A stretch of DNA of 64,000 nt, from assembly GCA_964555705.1 (NCBI GenBank), contig CAZKTN010000002.1, forward strand, positions 71,271 to 135,270, given 5' to 3'. Within the stretch, counting starts at the first letter, position 1; every line of letters begins with the position of its first letter. Of this stretch, positions 1 to 10,460 are shown one piece after another. Below the pieces are notes generated by a model that saw only the letters and a list, made by a program, of their open reading frames with translations, searched no databases and was not told where the DNA came from. The stretch is from ZLKRG44 sp964555705. GTDB taxonomy: Bacteria > Planctomycetota > Phycisphaerae > Phycisphaerales > SM1A02. A program made the translations under genes and the position numbers.

Positions 1-2
1 CC

Positions 3-410
3 CCGACGCAGACGTGCATGAACTGCCATACGCAGATCCACCGCGACAGCCCCAAGCTCGAGCCAGTGCGCCAGAGCTACGAGACGGGTCTGTCGATCCC
101 ATGGGCGAAGGTGCACAAGCTGCCCGACTACTCCTACTTCGACCACTCCGCGCACGTGAACCGTGGCGTCGGCTGCGTCGAGTGCCACGGCCGCGTCGAC
201 CAGATGGAGGTCGTGTGGAAGGACCAGCCGCTCTCGATGGGCTGGTGCCTCGACTGCCACCGCGACCCGACGGACCGCCTGCGTCCCGTGTCGCAGATCA
301 CGAACCTGGCGTGGGACCAGAAGACCCAGATGACACGCGAGGAGCGCGAGTCGCTCGTCAAGCTCTACCACATCAACCCAAGCGAGAACTGCTCGACATG
401 CCACCGGTGA
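3..410 (+). CDS. actA: Alternative Complex III multiheme cytochrome c subunit ActA (5' end outside window)
   Basis: This is the C-terminal part of the multiheme c-type cytochrome of Alternative Complex III, the periplasmic electron-transfer subunit of a quinol:cytochrome c (or oxidase) oxidoreductase. Four CXXCH heme-binding motifs are visible: CMNCH at the very edge (its first Cys is coded at 15-17), CVECH, CLDCH and CSTCH just before the stop. ActA normally carries five hemes, so the rest of the protein, including its membrane anchor, lies upstream. The reading frame is open to the window edge. The stop overlaps the start of actB, indicating translational coupling at the head of a long respiratory operon. 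Identification is by heme spacing and gene order and is secure. Confidence 0.92.
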   Translation, partial: PTQTCMNCHTQIHRDSPKLEPVRQSYETGLSIPWAKVHKLPDYSYFDHSAHVNRGVGCVECHGRVDQMEVVWKDQPLSMGWCLDCHRDPTDRLRPVSQITNLAWDQKTQMTREERESLVKLYHINPSENCSTCHR

Positions 411-3400
411 ACCGCACGTACTGGCGAAGCGTCGAGGACCTGACGCAGTCGCCCGAATTCAAGGAGTGGATGCACCGCGAGTTCCCCGAGGGAGCGAGCG
501 AGCTCGGCTCCGATGCGGAGCGCCGCAACTTCATGAAGGTGATGGGCGCGTCGTTCGCGCTCGCAGGACTCGGTCTCGCGGGATGCCGTCGATGGCCCGA
601 GACGAAGATCGTTCCTGCCGCGAACCAGCCGGCGAACCGCACGCCTGGCGTGCCTGTGCTCTACGCAACCACGATGCCGGTCGCAGGAGTCGGCATCCCG
701 GTGCTCGCCAAGAGCTATGACGGCCGTCCCATCAAGCTTGACGGCAATGCCGCGCACCCCGCGGGATGCTCGGGCACCACGCCGTCGGTGCAGGGCCGAA
801 TCCTCGAGCTCTACGACCCTGACCGAAGCCGCACCGTGCTCAGCAAGGGCGTGCAGGGCTCGTGGTCGAACTTCCAGTCGTGGGTGTCGTCGACGCTCGG
901 CCCGATCCGCGCCTCAGGCGGCGAGGGGATGGCGGTGCTGTCCGAGTCGCTAAGCGGACCGAGTGCAGATGCGATGCGCGCGCGCTTTGCGAAGGCGTAC
1001 CCGAAGGCGAAGTGGTACGAGTGGGAGGCAGCCAACGACGACAGCGAGCGCGCAGGCACCGAGTCCGCGTTCGGCCGAGCGATGCGCCCGGTTCCCGCGT
1101 TCGACAAGGCTTCGGTCGTGGTGTCGCTTGACGCAGACTTCCTGGCCTCTGATGTGCTGAGCGCACGCTGGTCGCGCGACTTTGCGCGCACGCGCCGCAT
1201 CGATCCCGCTGCCGACCCGAAGACGCAGAGGCTCTCGCGCCTCTACGTCATCGAGGCAGGCCTCTCCGCCACCGGCATGAACGCCGACGAGCGCATCGCG
1301 CTTCGTGCGGCCGACATCGCCGTGCTTGCAGCGGCAGTCGCCAGCCGCCTCGGAGTGGCTGGCGGCGACGCATCGCTCAAGGCCGCGCTCGATGCGATGG
1401 CGTCGTCGGACCGGGTCTCCGACCTCTTCGGCGGCGCGCAGACCAGCGGCCCCCAGATGAAGATCGTCGATGCGCTTGTCGCCGACCTTCAGGCCAACCG
1501 CGGCAAGTCGCTGCTTATGGCCGGGCCGCGTCAGCCTGCAGCAGTGCACGCGCTGGTCGCGCTGATCAACGACAGGCTCGGGAACATCGGCACCACGGTG
1601 CGCTACATGCCGGTCACCGGCGAGCCGCGCACTGCGCAGCTCCGTGCGCTCGCCGCCGACATGTCGGCCGGCCGCGTGAAGGCGCTCGCGATCATCGGAG
1701 GCAATCCCGCCTACGACGCGCCCGCCGACCTCGACTTCGCGAAGGCGATGGCGAACGTGCCCGCGGTCGCGCACCTCTCGCTCTACGCGAACGAGACCTC
1801 GCGCAGCTCCGCGTGCTCGTTCCACGTGCCGCGCGCGCACCCGCTCGAGGCATGGGGCGACACGCTCGCGCTCGACGGCTCGATCTCGATGATCCAGCCG
1901 CTCATCGAGCCGATGGTGGCGCCCGACCAGGGCGGCGTGAACGAGTCCCAGTTCGTCGCCGCACTCTGCGGCGAGGACGTGCCCAGCAGCTGGGATGCAG
2001 TGCGCGCGACGCACATGGCTCGCACCGGCCTTTCCGGTCCCGCGTTCGAGGCCGCATGGCGCGGCGCTCTCGACCGCGGATACTGGGACGGCACCGCGGC
2101 GATGCAGCAGTCGCCGTCGGCGAACGGCTCCGGCGTGGCCAGCGTGGTGCAGGCCGCGGCTGCGATGCCTGCGGCGAGCGGCCTCGAGCTCGCGTTCACC
2201 TTCGATGCGAAGGTCTACGACGGCCGGTTCTCCAACATCTCATGGATGCAGGAGCTTCCCGACGCAGTCAGCAAGATCACCTGGGACAACGCAGCGCTCA
2301 TGGGACCCGCCACGGCCGAGACGCTCGGCGTGAAGGGACGCGACATGGTCACCATCACGGCCGGCAGCCGCTCGATGCAGGCGGTCGCGTGGGTGGTGCC
2401 AGGCCACGCGGAGCAGTGCGTGACGATCGCGCTCGGATACGGCCGTGGCCCAGAGGCTGGCCGCATCGCAGACGGCGCCGGCTTCAACGCGTACCCGATG
2501 CGCACCACGGGCGCACCTGGCTTCGCCAGCGGCGTCTCGGTCAAGCGGACTGGCGAGACGTATCCCGTCGCAACGACGCAGGACCACGGCTCCGCCGACG
2601 CGCTCGTGCCGAACGTGCCGCACGATGGCGTGCAGGAGCGCCTGCCGACGCTCGTGCGCGAGGCGTCGCTCGACGAGTACCGCGAGCACCCGGACTTCGC
2701 GCGCCATGCGACGCATGTCGTCAGCCGCCTCTCGCTGTGGGAGGAGAAGAACCTCGACGGCGCCCACTTCCGCTGGGCGATGTCGATCGACCTCGGATCG
2801 TGCACGGGCTGCGGCGCGTGCATCACGGCATGCCAGGCTGAGAACAACATCCCCGTCGTCGGCAAGGACCAGGTGCTGCGCGGCCGCGAGATGCACTGGA
2901 TCCGCGTCGACCGCTACTTCCGCGGCCACGACCCCAAGCGCCCCGACAGCTACGCCGTCCAGCCAGTCACGTGCCTCCACTGCGAGAACGCGCCTTGCGA
3001 GCAGGTGTGCCCGGTTGCAGCGACGGTGCACGATGCGGACGGCCTCAACTCGATGGTCTACAACCGCTGCATCGGCACCCGCTACTGCAGCAACAACTGC
3101 CCGTACAAGGTGCGCCGCTTCAACTTCTTCGACTACCAGCGGCGCGACCCCGAGCGCTCCGAGGGCTGGATGAAGGTCAAGCCGGAGTACTACGTCAAGG
3201 ACGGCCCTGACATCTGGCTGCGCATGCAGTTCAACCCCGAGGTCACGGTGCGCATGCGCGGCGTGATGGAGAAGTGCACCTTCTGCACGCAGCGCATCCA
3301 GGCTGCCAAGATCAAGTACAAGAACGAGTGGGCGCGCGCGGGCGGCATCGCCACGGGCAGCGCCAACTTCTCGATCCCCGACGGCGCCATCGTCACGGCG

Positions 3401-3661
3401 TGCCAGCAGGCGTGCCCGGCGGAGGCCATCGTCTTCGGCGACCTCAACGACCCCAAGAGCCGCGTGTCGCAGCTCCAGCGCAGCGGTCGCTCGTATGACC
3501 TCCTCGAGGAGCTCAACACGAAGCCGCGCCTGAAGTACCTCGCGCGCGTCACCAACCCCGCGATCCCGCGCCCGTCGTCGCATGGGCACGGGCATGGCAG
3601 CCACGGCGGCCATGGCGACGCCCACGGCTCCTCCAACGGACACTCCTCGCACGGCGCCTGA
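398..3661 (+). CDS. actB: Alternative Complex III iron-sulfur/molybdopterin-like subunit ActB
   Basis: A protein of about 1087 residues in two parts. Residues about 65-740 resemble the molybdopterin-oxidoreductase fold. The C-terminal part (from about residue 800) is a ferredoxin-like domain with several Cys clusters (CTGCGAC, CLHCENAPCEQVCP, CSNNCP, CTFCTQR, CQQACP), fitting multiple Fe-S clusters of ActB. The N-terminus has a twin-arginine motif (RRNFMK, residues 42-47) followed by a hydrophobic stretch and a Cys at about 63, suggesting Tat export and possibly lipidation. The protein ends in a His/Gly-rich tail. The start is ATG 398, overlapping actA by 13 bases; GTG 407, giving a 4-base overlap, is an alternative. 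In the family this domain is thought to lack the Mo cofactor. Confidence 0.94.
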   Translation: MPPVNRTYWRSVEDLTQSPEFKEWMHREFPEGASELGSDAERRNFMKVMGASFALAGLGLAGCRRWPETKIVPAANQPANRTPGVPVLYATTMPVAGVGIPVLAKSYDGRPIKLDGNAAHPAGCSGTTPSVQGRILELYDPDRSRTVLSKGVQGSWSNFQSWVSSTLGPIRASGGEGMAVLSESLSGPSADAMRARFAKAYPKAKWYEWEAANDDSERAGTESAFGRAMRPVPAFDKASVVVSLDADFLASDVLSARWSRDFARTRRIDPAADPKTQRLSRLYVIEAGLSATGMNADERIALRAADIAVLAAAVASRLGVAGGDASLKAALDAMASSDRVSDLFGGAQTSGPQMKIVDALVADLQANRGKSLLMAGPRQPAAVHALVALINDRLGNIGTTVRYMPVTGEPRTAQLRALAADMSAGRVKALAIIGGNPAYDAPADLDFAKAMANVPAVAHLSLYANETSRSSACSFHVPRAHPLEAWGDTLALDGSISMIQPLIEPMVAPDQGGVNESQFVAALCGEDVPSSWDAVRATHMARTGLSGPAFEAAWRGALDRGYWDGTAAMQQSPSANGSGVASVVQAAAAMPAASGLELAFTFDAKVYDGRFSNISWMQELPDAVSKITWDNAALMGPATAETLGVKGRDMVTITAGSRSMQAVAWVVPGHAEQCVTIALGYGRGPEAGRIADGAGFNAYPMRTTGAPGFASGVSVKRTGETYPVATTQDHGSADALVPNVPHDGVQERLPTLVREASLDEYREHPDFARHATHVVSRLSLWEEKNLDGAHFRWAMSIDLGSCTGCGACITACQAENNIPVVGKDQVLRGREMHWIRVDRYFRGHDPKRPDSYAVQPVTCLHCENAPCEQVCPVAATVHDADGLNSMVYNRCIGTRYCSNNCPYKVRRFNFFDYQRRDPERSEGWMKVKPEYYVKDGPDIWLRMQFNPEVTVRMRGVMEKCTFCTQRIQAAKIKYKNEWARAGGIATGSANFSIPDGAIVTACQQACPAEAIVFGDLNDPKSRVSQLQRSGRSYDLLEELNTKPRLKYLARVTNPAIPRPSSHGHGHGSHGGHGDAHGSSNGHSSHGA

Positions 3662-3681
3662 GGCGCGCACGGATCACCCAG

Positions 3682-5193
<1,512 letters not shown>

Positions 5194-5229
5194 CGTGCGC
5201 CGCACGCAACAGCAGAGAGGACACCAGAC

Positions 5230-5862
5230 TTGAGCACCACTGCAACGACCCACTCCCCGGCGATGCGCACCGACCGTGTCGACGTGCCCCTCCCCGGCAC
5301 GCAGCGCGTGTGGGGCATGATCGCGGAGTTCGACACGCCGGCCGGCATCATGGAGGCGGCGAAGAAGGTCCGCGCCGACGGCTTCCGCTTCTGGGACTGC
5401 CACACCCCATTCCCTGTCCACGGCCTCGACAAGGCGATGGGCGTCAAGCGCACGATCCTGCCGGTGCTTGTCTTTGGCGCAGGCTTCACCGGGCTGATCG
5501 CAGGTCTCGTCCTGCAGATCTTCACCAACTCGCTGAGCCTCAAGGTCTGGGCGATGGTGTGGGTGACGGGATACCCGTTCCTCATCTCGGGCAAGCCGCT
5601 GCTGTCGATCCCCGCGTTCATCCCGGTGGTCTTCGAGGTCACCGTGCTCCTGAGCGCGCTGTCGACGGTCGGCCTCATGCTGCTCATGAACGGCCTGCCG
5701 CGGCTCTACCACCCGCTCTTCACGTCCAAGCGCTTCCTGCGCGCGACAGACGACCGCTTCTTCATCTCGATCGAGGCGCGGGACCCGCGCTTCGTGCGCT
5801 CCCGCACCGAGGCCTTCCTGCGCGGCCTCGGCGCCAAGAGCGTCGAGGTCATCGAGGACTGA
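5230..5862 (+). CDS. actD: Alternative Complex III subunit ActD (DUF3341)
   Basis: A protein of 210 residues matching DUF3341/ActD. An N-terminal soluble part (AEFDTPAGIMEAAKKVR...GFRFWDCHTPFPVHGLD) is followed by two transmembrane helices (about residues 75-95 and 120-145) and a short cytoplasmic tail. ActD is a structural membrane subunit of Alternative Complex III. The best start is a TTG at 5230: a strong ribosome-binding site (AGAGAGGA) lies about 8 bases upstream, whereas the first ATG (5263) has none. It sits between actC and actE in the standard order. Confidence 0.92.
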   Translation: MSTTATTHSPAMRTDRVDVPLPGTQRVWGMIAEFDTPAGIMEAAKKVRADGFRFWDCHTPFPVHGLDKAMGVKRTILPVLVFGAGFTGLIAGLVLQIFTNSLSLKVWAMVWVTGYPFLISGKPLLSIPAFIPVVFEVTVLLSALSTVGLMLLMNGLPRLYHPLFTSKRFLRATDDRFFISIEARDPRFVRSRTEAFLRGLGAKSVEVIED

Positions 5863-5874
5863 CCGGACACGCCC

Positions 5875-6543
5875 ATGCCACGACTCATCGTCTACGCAAT
5901 CCTGATCTCCGGCCTGCTCGCGCTGCTTCCGCCCGCGATCATCGCGCGCGTGCGCGCGACGCCTGACCCGAACCCGCCGGTGCACATCTTCCACGACATG
6001 GACTTCCAGACGAAGTACCTGCCGCAGTCGGAGAACCCGCAGTATGCCGACGGCCGCGCGCAGCGCCCGCCGGTGCTCGGTGCGGTCGCTCGCGGCGAGA
6101 CCTACGTGGACACCCACTACTACGACGGCGTCGCCGGCGGCCAGTGGGCCACTTCGATGCCGCCTCAGGTGCCGCTGACGATGGAGCTGCTGCAGCGCGG
6201 CGAGGCGCGCTTCGGCATCTACTGCACCCCGTGCCACGGGTACGACGGCGCCGGCAACGGCATCGTCAACCAGCGCGCGATCGCGCTCGTGTCCAACGCG
6301 GCGGGCCCCGTCAACGGAACCGTGTGGGTGCAGGCCAAGAGCGTGCACGACGAGACGGTGATCGTGCAGCCGCTCGGCCAGATCTTCAACACCATCACCC
6401 ACGGCGTGCGCAACATGGCCGGGTACGGCTCGCAGATCCCGGTGCAGGACCGCTGGGCGATCGCTGCCTACGTGCGCGTGCTTCAGCGCAGCCAGAACGC
6501 AACCCCCGACCAGGTGCCCGCCGACCGGCGCGCAGGACTCTGA
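5875..6543 (+). CDS. actE: Alternative Complex III monoheme cytochrome c subunit ActE
   Basis: A protein of 222 residues with an N-terminal signal or anchor (LIVYAILISGLLALLPP) and one cytochrome c heme motif, CTPCH, near residue 120, followed by GYDGAGNG and a later Met-containing stretch (VRNMAGYG) that can supply the distal ligand. This fits ActE, the monoheme cytochrome that carries electrons from ActA/ActB toward the oxidase. It lies 12 bases after actD and 19 before actF. The upstream part contains the conserved region HIFHDMDFQTKYLPQ typical of planctomycete and Bacteroidetes homologues. Confidence 0.92.
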   Translation: MPRLIVYAILISGLLALLPPAIIARVRATPDPNPPVHIFHDMDFQTKYLPQSENPQYADGRAQRPPVLGAVARGETYVDTHYYDGVAGGQWATSMPPQVPLTMELLQRGEARFGIYCTPCHGYDGAGNGIVNQRAIALVSNAAGPVNGTVWVQAKSVHDETVIVQPLGQIFNTITHGVRNMAGYGSQIPVQDRWAIAAYVRVLQRSQNATPDQVPADRRAGL

Positions 6544-6562
6544 ACCCACCTAGGCATCACCC

Positions 6563-7891
6563 ATGGCCCATTCGACAGCCACAGCAGACCTCTCCGACAG
6601 CAGCGTGATGGGCGACTCGCGGCTCGCAGCCGTGTCGCGCGCCGCGCTCGGCGTCGGCATCGCGGGACTCCTCGCTACCGCCTGGATCGGCTGGAACCGC
6701 GCCGACCCCGCGCAGTTCGCCAAGATCTACCTCGTCAACTTCATGTTCGTGCTGGCGCTGTGCCTGGGCAGCCTGCAGTTCACGCTGATCCAGCACCTGG
6801 TGCGCGCCGGATGGAGCGTCGTGGTCCGCCGCGTCGCCGAGTCGATCGCCGCCAACCTCACGTGGATCTGGATCCTGTTCCTGCCTGTGGCGTGGCTCTA
6901 CTTCAGCAAGCCCCACTTCGGCGACCACGGACCTTCGGGCCTCGGCCTCGTGTGGCCTTGGGCCGACATGGAGTGGATGCGCTCCCATGACGCGGCCGAG
7001 GCCGCGATCGTGGACAAGAAGGCCGCCTACCTCAACCCCAACTTCTTCATGATCCGCACGGTGGCCTACTTCCTCATCTGGGGCGGCACCGCAGCGTGGC
7101 TCCTGCGCACCTCGCGCACCCAGGACGCGACCGGCAGCGCGGCGCTGACCCAGCGCATGGGCAAGTGGGCCGGACCGCTCATCATCCTCTACGGCCTCTC
7201 GATCACCTTCGCCGCATTCGACTGGATGATGTCGCTCTCGCCGACCTGGTTCAGCACGATGTTCGGCGTCTACTTCTTCTGCTGCGTGTCGACGGCGGGT
7301 TTCTCGTTCCTGGCCTTTGTCGTGCTCCGCATGCAGCACATGGGCTACCTGCGCAACGTGGTCACGCCCGAGCACTACCAGGACCTCGGCAAGCTCATCT
7401 TCGCCTTCGGTGTCGTCTTCTGGGCCTACATCGCCTACAGCCAGTACATGCTGATCTGGTACGCGAACATCCCGGAGGAGACGACCTTCTTCCTGGCGCG
7501 CCAGGTGGGAGGATGGACCTGGCTCAGCGCGATCCTGCTGGTGGGCCACTTCATGATCCCCTTTGTCCTGCTGATCTCCCGCTGGATCAAGCGCTGGAGG
7601 CTGACGCTGGCGCTTGGCGCGGTGTGGATGGCCGCCTTCGCGTGGCTGGACCTCTGGTACCTGATCATGCCGCCTGTCCCGACCAAGCTGGCGACCTACG
7701 ATTCGTACTCGGCATTCGCGGAGGCCAATGCCGGGGCATCGACCGGACTCTTCGACCCGCTGCCCTACACGATGCTCGTCGGCATGATGGGGCTTCTGGT
7801 CTGGAGCACGGCATCGCGCCTCTCGCGCGGTGCGGTGCTGTGCCGGCGCGACCCGCGGCTGCCCGAGAGCCTCCGCTTCGAGAACATCTGA
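6563..7891 (+). CDS. actF: Alternative Complex III integral membrane subunit ActF
   Basis: A polytopic membrane protein of 442 residues with about ten hydrophobic segments, similar in overall build to ActC (NrfD-like) and annotated in databases as the second quinone-binding subunit of the quinol:cytochrome c oxidoreductase. Recognisable stretches are TFAAFDWMMSLSPTWFSTM and AYSQYMLIWYANIPEET, both well conserved in ActF. It completes the actABCDEF set. No ActG-like subunit is obvious, although the following small membrane protein occupies that position. Confidence 0.92.
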   Translation: MAHSTATADLSDSSVMGDSRLAAVSRAALGVGIAGLLATAWIGWNRADPAQFAKIYLVNFMFVLALCLGSLQFTLIQHLVRAGWSVVVRRVAESIAANLTWIWILFLPVAWLYFSKPHFGDHGPSGLGLVWPWADMEWMRSHDAAEAAIVDKKAAYLNPNFFMIRTVAYFLIWGGTAAWLLRTSRTQDATGSAALTQRMGKWAGPLIILYGLSITFAAFDWMMSLSPTWFSTMFGVYFFCCVSTAGFSFLAFVVLRMQHMGYLRNVVTPEHYQDLGKLIFAFGVVFWAYIAYSQYMLIWYANIPEETTFFLARQVGGWTWLSAILLVGHFMIPFVLLISRWIKRWRLTLALGAVWMAAFAWLDLWYLIMPPVPTKLATYDSYSAFAEANAGASTGLFDPLPYTMLVGMMGLLVWSTASRLSRGAVLCRRDPRLPESLRFENI

Positions 7892-7921
7892 CCTTCGCAC
7901 CCCACACGAGCACCTACAGAG

Positions 7922-8338
7922 ATGGCATCACACGGCACAGAGCATGTCGAAGACCAGGGCGGCGACTTCGGCGACCCCGAGGCCGGCTCCACCTGGATCT
8001 GGTCACTTGGCGGCGCGATCGTGTTCACTGCGCTCGTCCTGGTGATCGCGGTCTTCTACTTCCGCGCAGAGGTCCAGGAGTTCGACGCCAAGGTCGTCGA
8101 CGAGCCCTCGGCGGAGTACCAGTCGCTGAAGGCGAAGCAGCTCGCCAACATCGCCGACTACGGCACCTACACGGTCACCACCGCAAGCGGCGCCGAGCAG
8201 CGCCGCATCCGCGTGCCCGTGAGCCGCGCGATGGAGGTGGTCGTGGCCAACGGCGGCGCTGCATTCGCTCCTGAGGCATCGGCACCGGCCGCAGCGCCTG
8301 CGGCGGCTGCATCGCCCGCTGCACCTTCGTCGAACTGA
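7922..8338 (+). CDS. Small single-pass membrane protein in the Alternative Complex III operon
   Basis: A 138-residue protein I cannot assign to a named family. It has a short polar N-terminus, one transmembrane helix (about residues 26-46), a roughly 65-residue extracytoplasmic segment rich in charged residues, and an Ala/Pro-rich disordered tail. It lies between actF and the SCO gene in a tight operon, so it is probably an accessory subunit or assembly factor of Alternative Complex III or the caa3 oxidase. It occupies the place where some act operons carry the small subunit ActG, but I see no sequence evidence for that identity. Confidence 0.75.
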   Translation: MASHGTEHVEDQGGDFGDPEAGSTWIWSLGGAIVFTALVLVIAVFYFRAEVQEFDAKVVDEPSAEYQSLKAKQLANIADYGTYTVTTASGAEQRRIRVPVSRAMEVVVANGGAAFAPEASAPAAAPAAAASPAAPSSN

Positions 8339-8385
8339 TTGACGGCAATTCACGCTGACCCAGACCCGAGCCTGCATCAACAGCA

Positions 8386-9267
8386 ATGACCTCACGCCTC
8401 GCCAGCCTCGCACCGCTCGCCGCAGCGCTCGCGCTTGCGTGCGTGGGCGTTCCCGCGTCGGCGCAGATGGCGCTTCCGCCGCATGCGCCGGGCGAGGCGC
8501 CGGTGATGGCCGACGGCGTGCCCGAGGAGGTGCAGGGGGTCGACATCGCCGAGCAGCTCGGCACGACCGTGCCGCTCGACGCGACCTTCCGCGACGACAG
8601 CGGCAAGGAAGTGACCCTGCGCGACGTGATGCGCAGCGACCGGCCCACGATGCTGCACATGGGCTACTTCCGGTGCCCCATGCTGTGCACGCTCGTGCTC
8701 AACGAGGCGTTCCGCTCGCTGCGCAACGTCGACTGGACGCCAGGCGAGGACTTCCAGCTTGTGAGCATCAGCGTCAACCCCGAGGAGACCCCCGAGCTCG
8801 CGAAGGCGAAGAAGATGGGCTACCTCGCGGAGTACGACCGTACCGGCGTCGAGTCCGGCGTGAGGTTCCTCACCGGACCCCAGGAGAGCATCGACGCCAT
8901 CAGCGAGGCCACCGGATTCCGGTACCGCAAGCAGCCCGACGGCGAGTACTCGCATCCCGCGACGCTCATCATGATCGCGCCCGACGGGCGGATCGTGCGC
9001 TACCTCTACGGCGTGAAGTTCGAGCCGGCCACCGTCCGCATGGCGCTTCTCGAGGCGAGCGAGGGCACGATCGGCACGCCGCTCGACCGCTTCATCCTGT
9101 GGTGCCACCAGTTCGACCCCACCTCCAAGGGCTACGTGCTCTTTGCGTTCCGCCTCGTCCAGATCGCGGGCCTCTGCACCATCGTGCTGCTGGCCGCGGG
9201 AATCCTCTGGATGCTCCGGCGCGAATCCCGCATCAGGGCCGCAGCCCACCCGACCACCAACCCATGA
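8386..9267 (+). CDS. SCO1/SenC family copper chaperone for cytochrome oxidase
   Basis: A 293-residue exported thioredoxin-fold protein of the SCO family, which delivers copper to the CuA centre of CoxB. A signal peptide covers residues 1-25 (cleavage near ASAQM). The copper ligands are the CPMLC motif (CxxxC) near residue 100 and a downstream His in EYSHPATL. A C-terminal hydrophobic helix (about residues 257-280) is an added membrane anchor. It lies directly ahead of coxB, which contains the CuA site, as expected for a dedicated metallochaperone. Confidence 0.92.
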   Translation: MTSRLASLAPLAAALALACVGVPASAQMALPPHAPGEAPVMADGVPEEVQGVDIAEQLGTTVPLDATFRDDSGKEVTLRDVMRSDRPTMLHMGYFRCPMLCTLVLNEAFRSLRNVDWTPGEDFQLVSISVNPEETPELAKAKKMGYLAEYDRTGVESGVRFLTGPQESIDAISEATGFRYRKQPDGEYSHPATLIMIAPDGRIVRYLYGVKFEPATVRMALLEASEGTIGTPLDRFILWCHQFDPTSKGYVLFAFRLVQIAGLCTIVLLAAGILWMLRRESRIRAAAHPTTNP

Positions 9268-9277
9268 CGAGCCACCG

Positions 9278-10441
9278 ATGATGTCCATGCACCACATCCT
9301 TGCACACCTCGCGCCGGCGACGATTGCCCAGGCCGCGGCTCCGGCCGCAGTGCCCGCGGGCAACCCCATGCCCGAAGGCACGATCCCGCCTGACTTCTGG
9401 ATGCCCGTCGGCGCATCGACCATCGCGGGCTCGGTGGACCAGATGCTCGCGGTCATCAACTGGATCTGCTACTTCTTCTTCGCGCTCGTCGTGGTCCTGA
9501 TGGTGTACTTCGCGTGGAAGTACCGCGTGCGCAGCAACTCGCACCGGTTCCGAATGGACGGCCCGGTCCACAACACCCCGCTTGAGCTCACCTGGACGAT
9601 CGTCCCGCTGCTGCTGTGCGTGGTCATCTTCTTCATGGGATTCCGCGGCTACCTCGACTTCTCGCAGCCGCCCAAGAACAGCTACGACATCGACGTCACC
9701 GCCGTGAAGTGGGCGTGGACCTTCAAGTACCCCAACGGCGCGCAGAGCGACGACCTGTACGTGCCGGCGGGGCGCCCGGTCCGGCTCGTCATGCGCTCGA
9801 ACGACGTGCTCCATTCGCTCTTCATCCCCGCCTTCCGCGTCAAGCGGGATGTGGTGCCGGGCCGCTACACGCACCTCTGGTTCCAGTCCGACCCTGTCAC
9901 CGGCATGGACGAGGGCTACCACCTCTTCTGCACGGAGTACTGCGGCACCGGCCACTCCAACATGAACCGCCGCGTCTACGTGCTCGGCGAGACGGAGTTC
10001 AACGAGTGGCTCGAGCAGCAGGCGCGATGGATCGACGACATCGACGACGAGGAGCTCTACTTCAAGGCCGGCCCGAAGATCTACGCGCGCTGCTCGCAGT
10101 GCCACTCGATCGACGGCTCGGTGGGCACGGGCCCGAGCTGGAAGGGGCTCTGGGACAAGGTCTCGGGCGGCGCCGGCAGCGACCAGAAGTTCGCCGACGG
10201 AAAGAGCTACCGCGACCTGATCGGTCCCGGCAAGGAGTACGCGACTCCCGAGGACTACATCCGCGACTCCATCTACAACCCAGGCAAGCACCTGGTGAGC
10301 GGCTACGGCAACGTGATGCCGACATTCAAGGGGCAGCTGAGCGACCGCGCGACTGACGCGGTGATCGGCATGCTCAAGAGGCTCGACGAGTTCGATTCCA
10401 AGGGGCAGTGGACAAAGGCCGCCGCCCCGGCGGCGAAGTGA
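9278..10441 (+). CDS. coxB: Cytochrome c oxidase subunit II with fused cytochrome c (caa3 type)
   Basis: A subunit II of about 387 residues. It has the usual two-helix membrane hairpin (around residues 60-130), a cupredoxin domain with the CuA ligands (CTEYCGTGHSNM plus the upstream His in DVLHSLF), and a C-terminal class I cytochrome c domain with CSQCH (about residue 273) and a late Met (GNVMPTFKG). The fused cytochrome makes this a caa3-type oxidase able to accept electrons directly from Alternative Complex III. ATG 9278 is chosen because it lies 10 bases after the SCO stop; the longer frame overlaps SCO. Confidence 0.94.
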   Translation: MMSMHHILAHLAPATIAQAAAPAAVPAGNPMPEGTIPPDFWMPVGASTIAGSVDQMLAVINWICYFFFALVVVLMVYFAWKYRVRSNSHRFRMDGPVHNTPLELTWTIVPLLLCVVIFFMGFRGYLDFSQPPKNSYDIDVTAVKWAWTFKYPNGAQSDDLYVPAGRPVRLVMRSNDVLHSLFIPAFRVKRDVVPGRYTHLWFQSDPVTGMDEGYHLFCTEYCGTGHSNMNRRVYVLGETEFNEWLEQQARWIDDIDDEELYFKAGPKIYARCSQCHSIDGSVGTGPSWKGLWDKVSGGAGSDQKFADGKSYRDLIGPGKEYATPEDYIRDSIYNPGKHLVSGYGNVMPTFKGQLSDRATDAVIGMLKRLDEFDSKGQWTKAAAPAAK

Positions 10442-10460
10442 CGCAGGAAGGATTGCACCC

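Noticed and set aside
2240..3670. Long open frame on the minus strand opposite actB
   Set aside because: Composition is Arg/Val/Ala/His-rich without recognisable domains. In DNA this GC-rich, the antisense frame of a real gene is often open; actB on the plus strand is certain.
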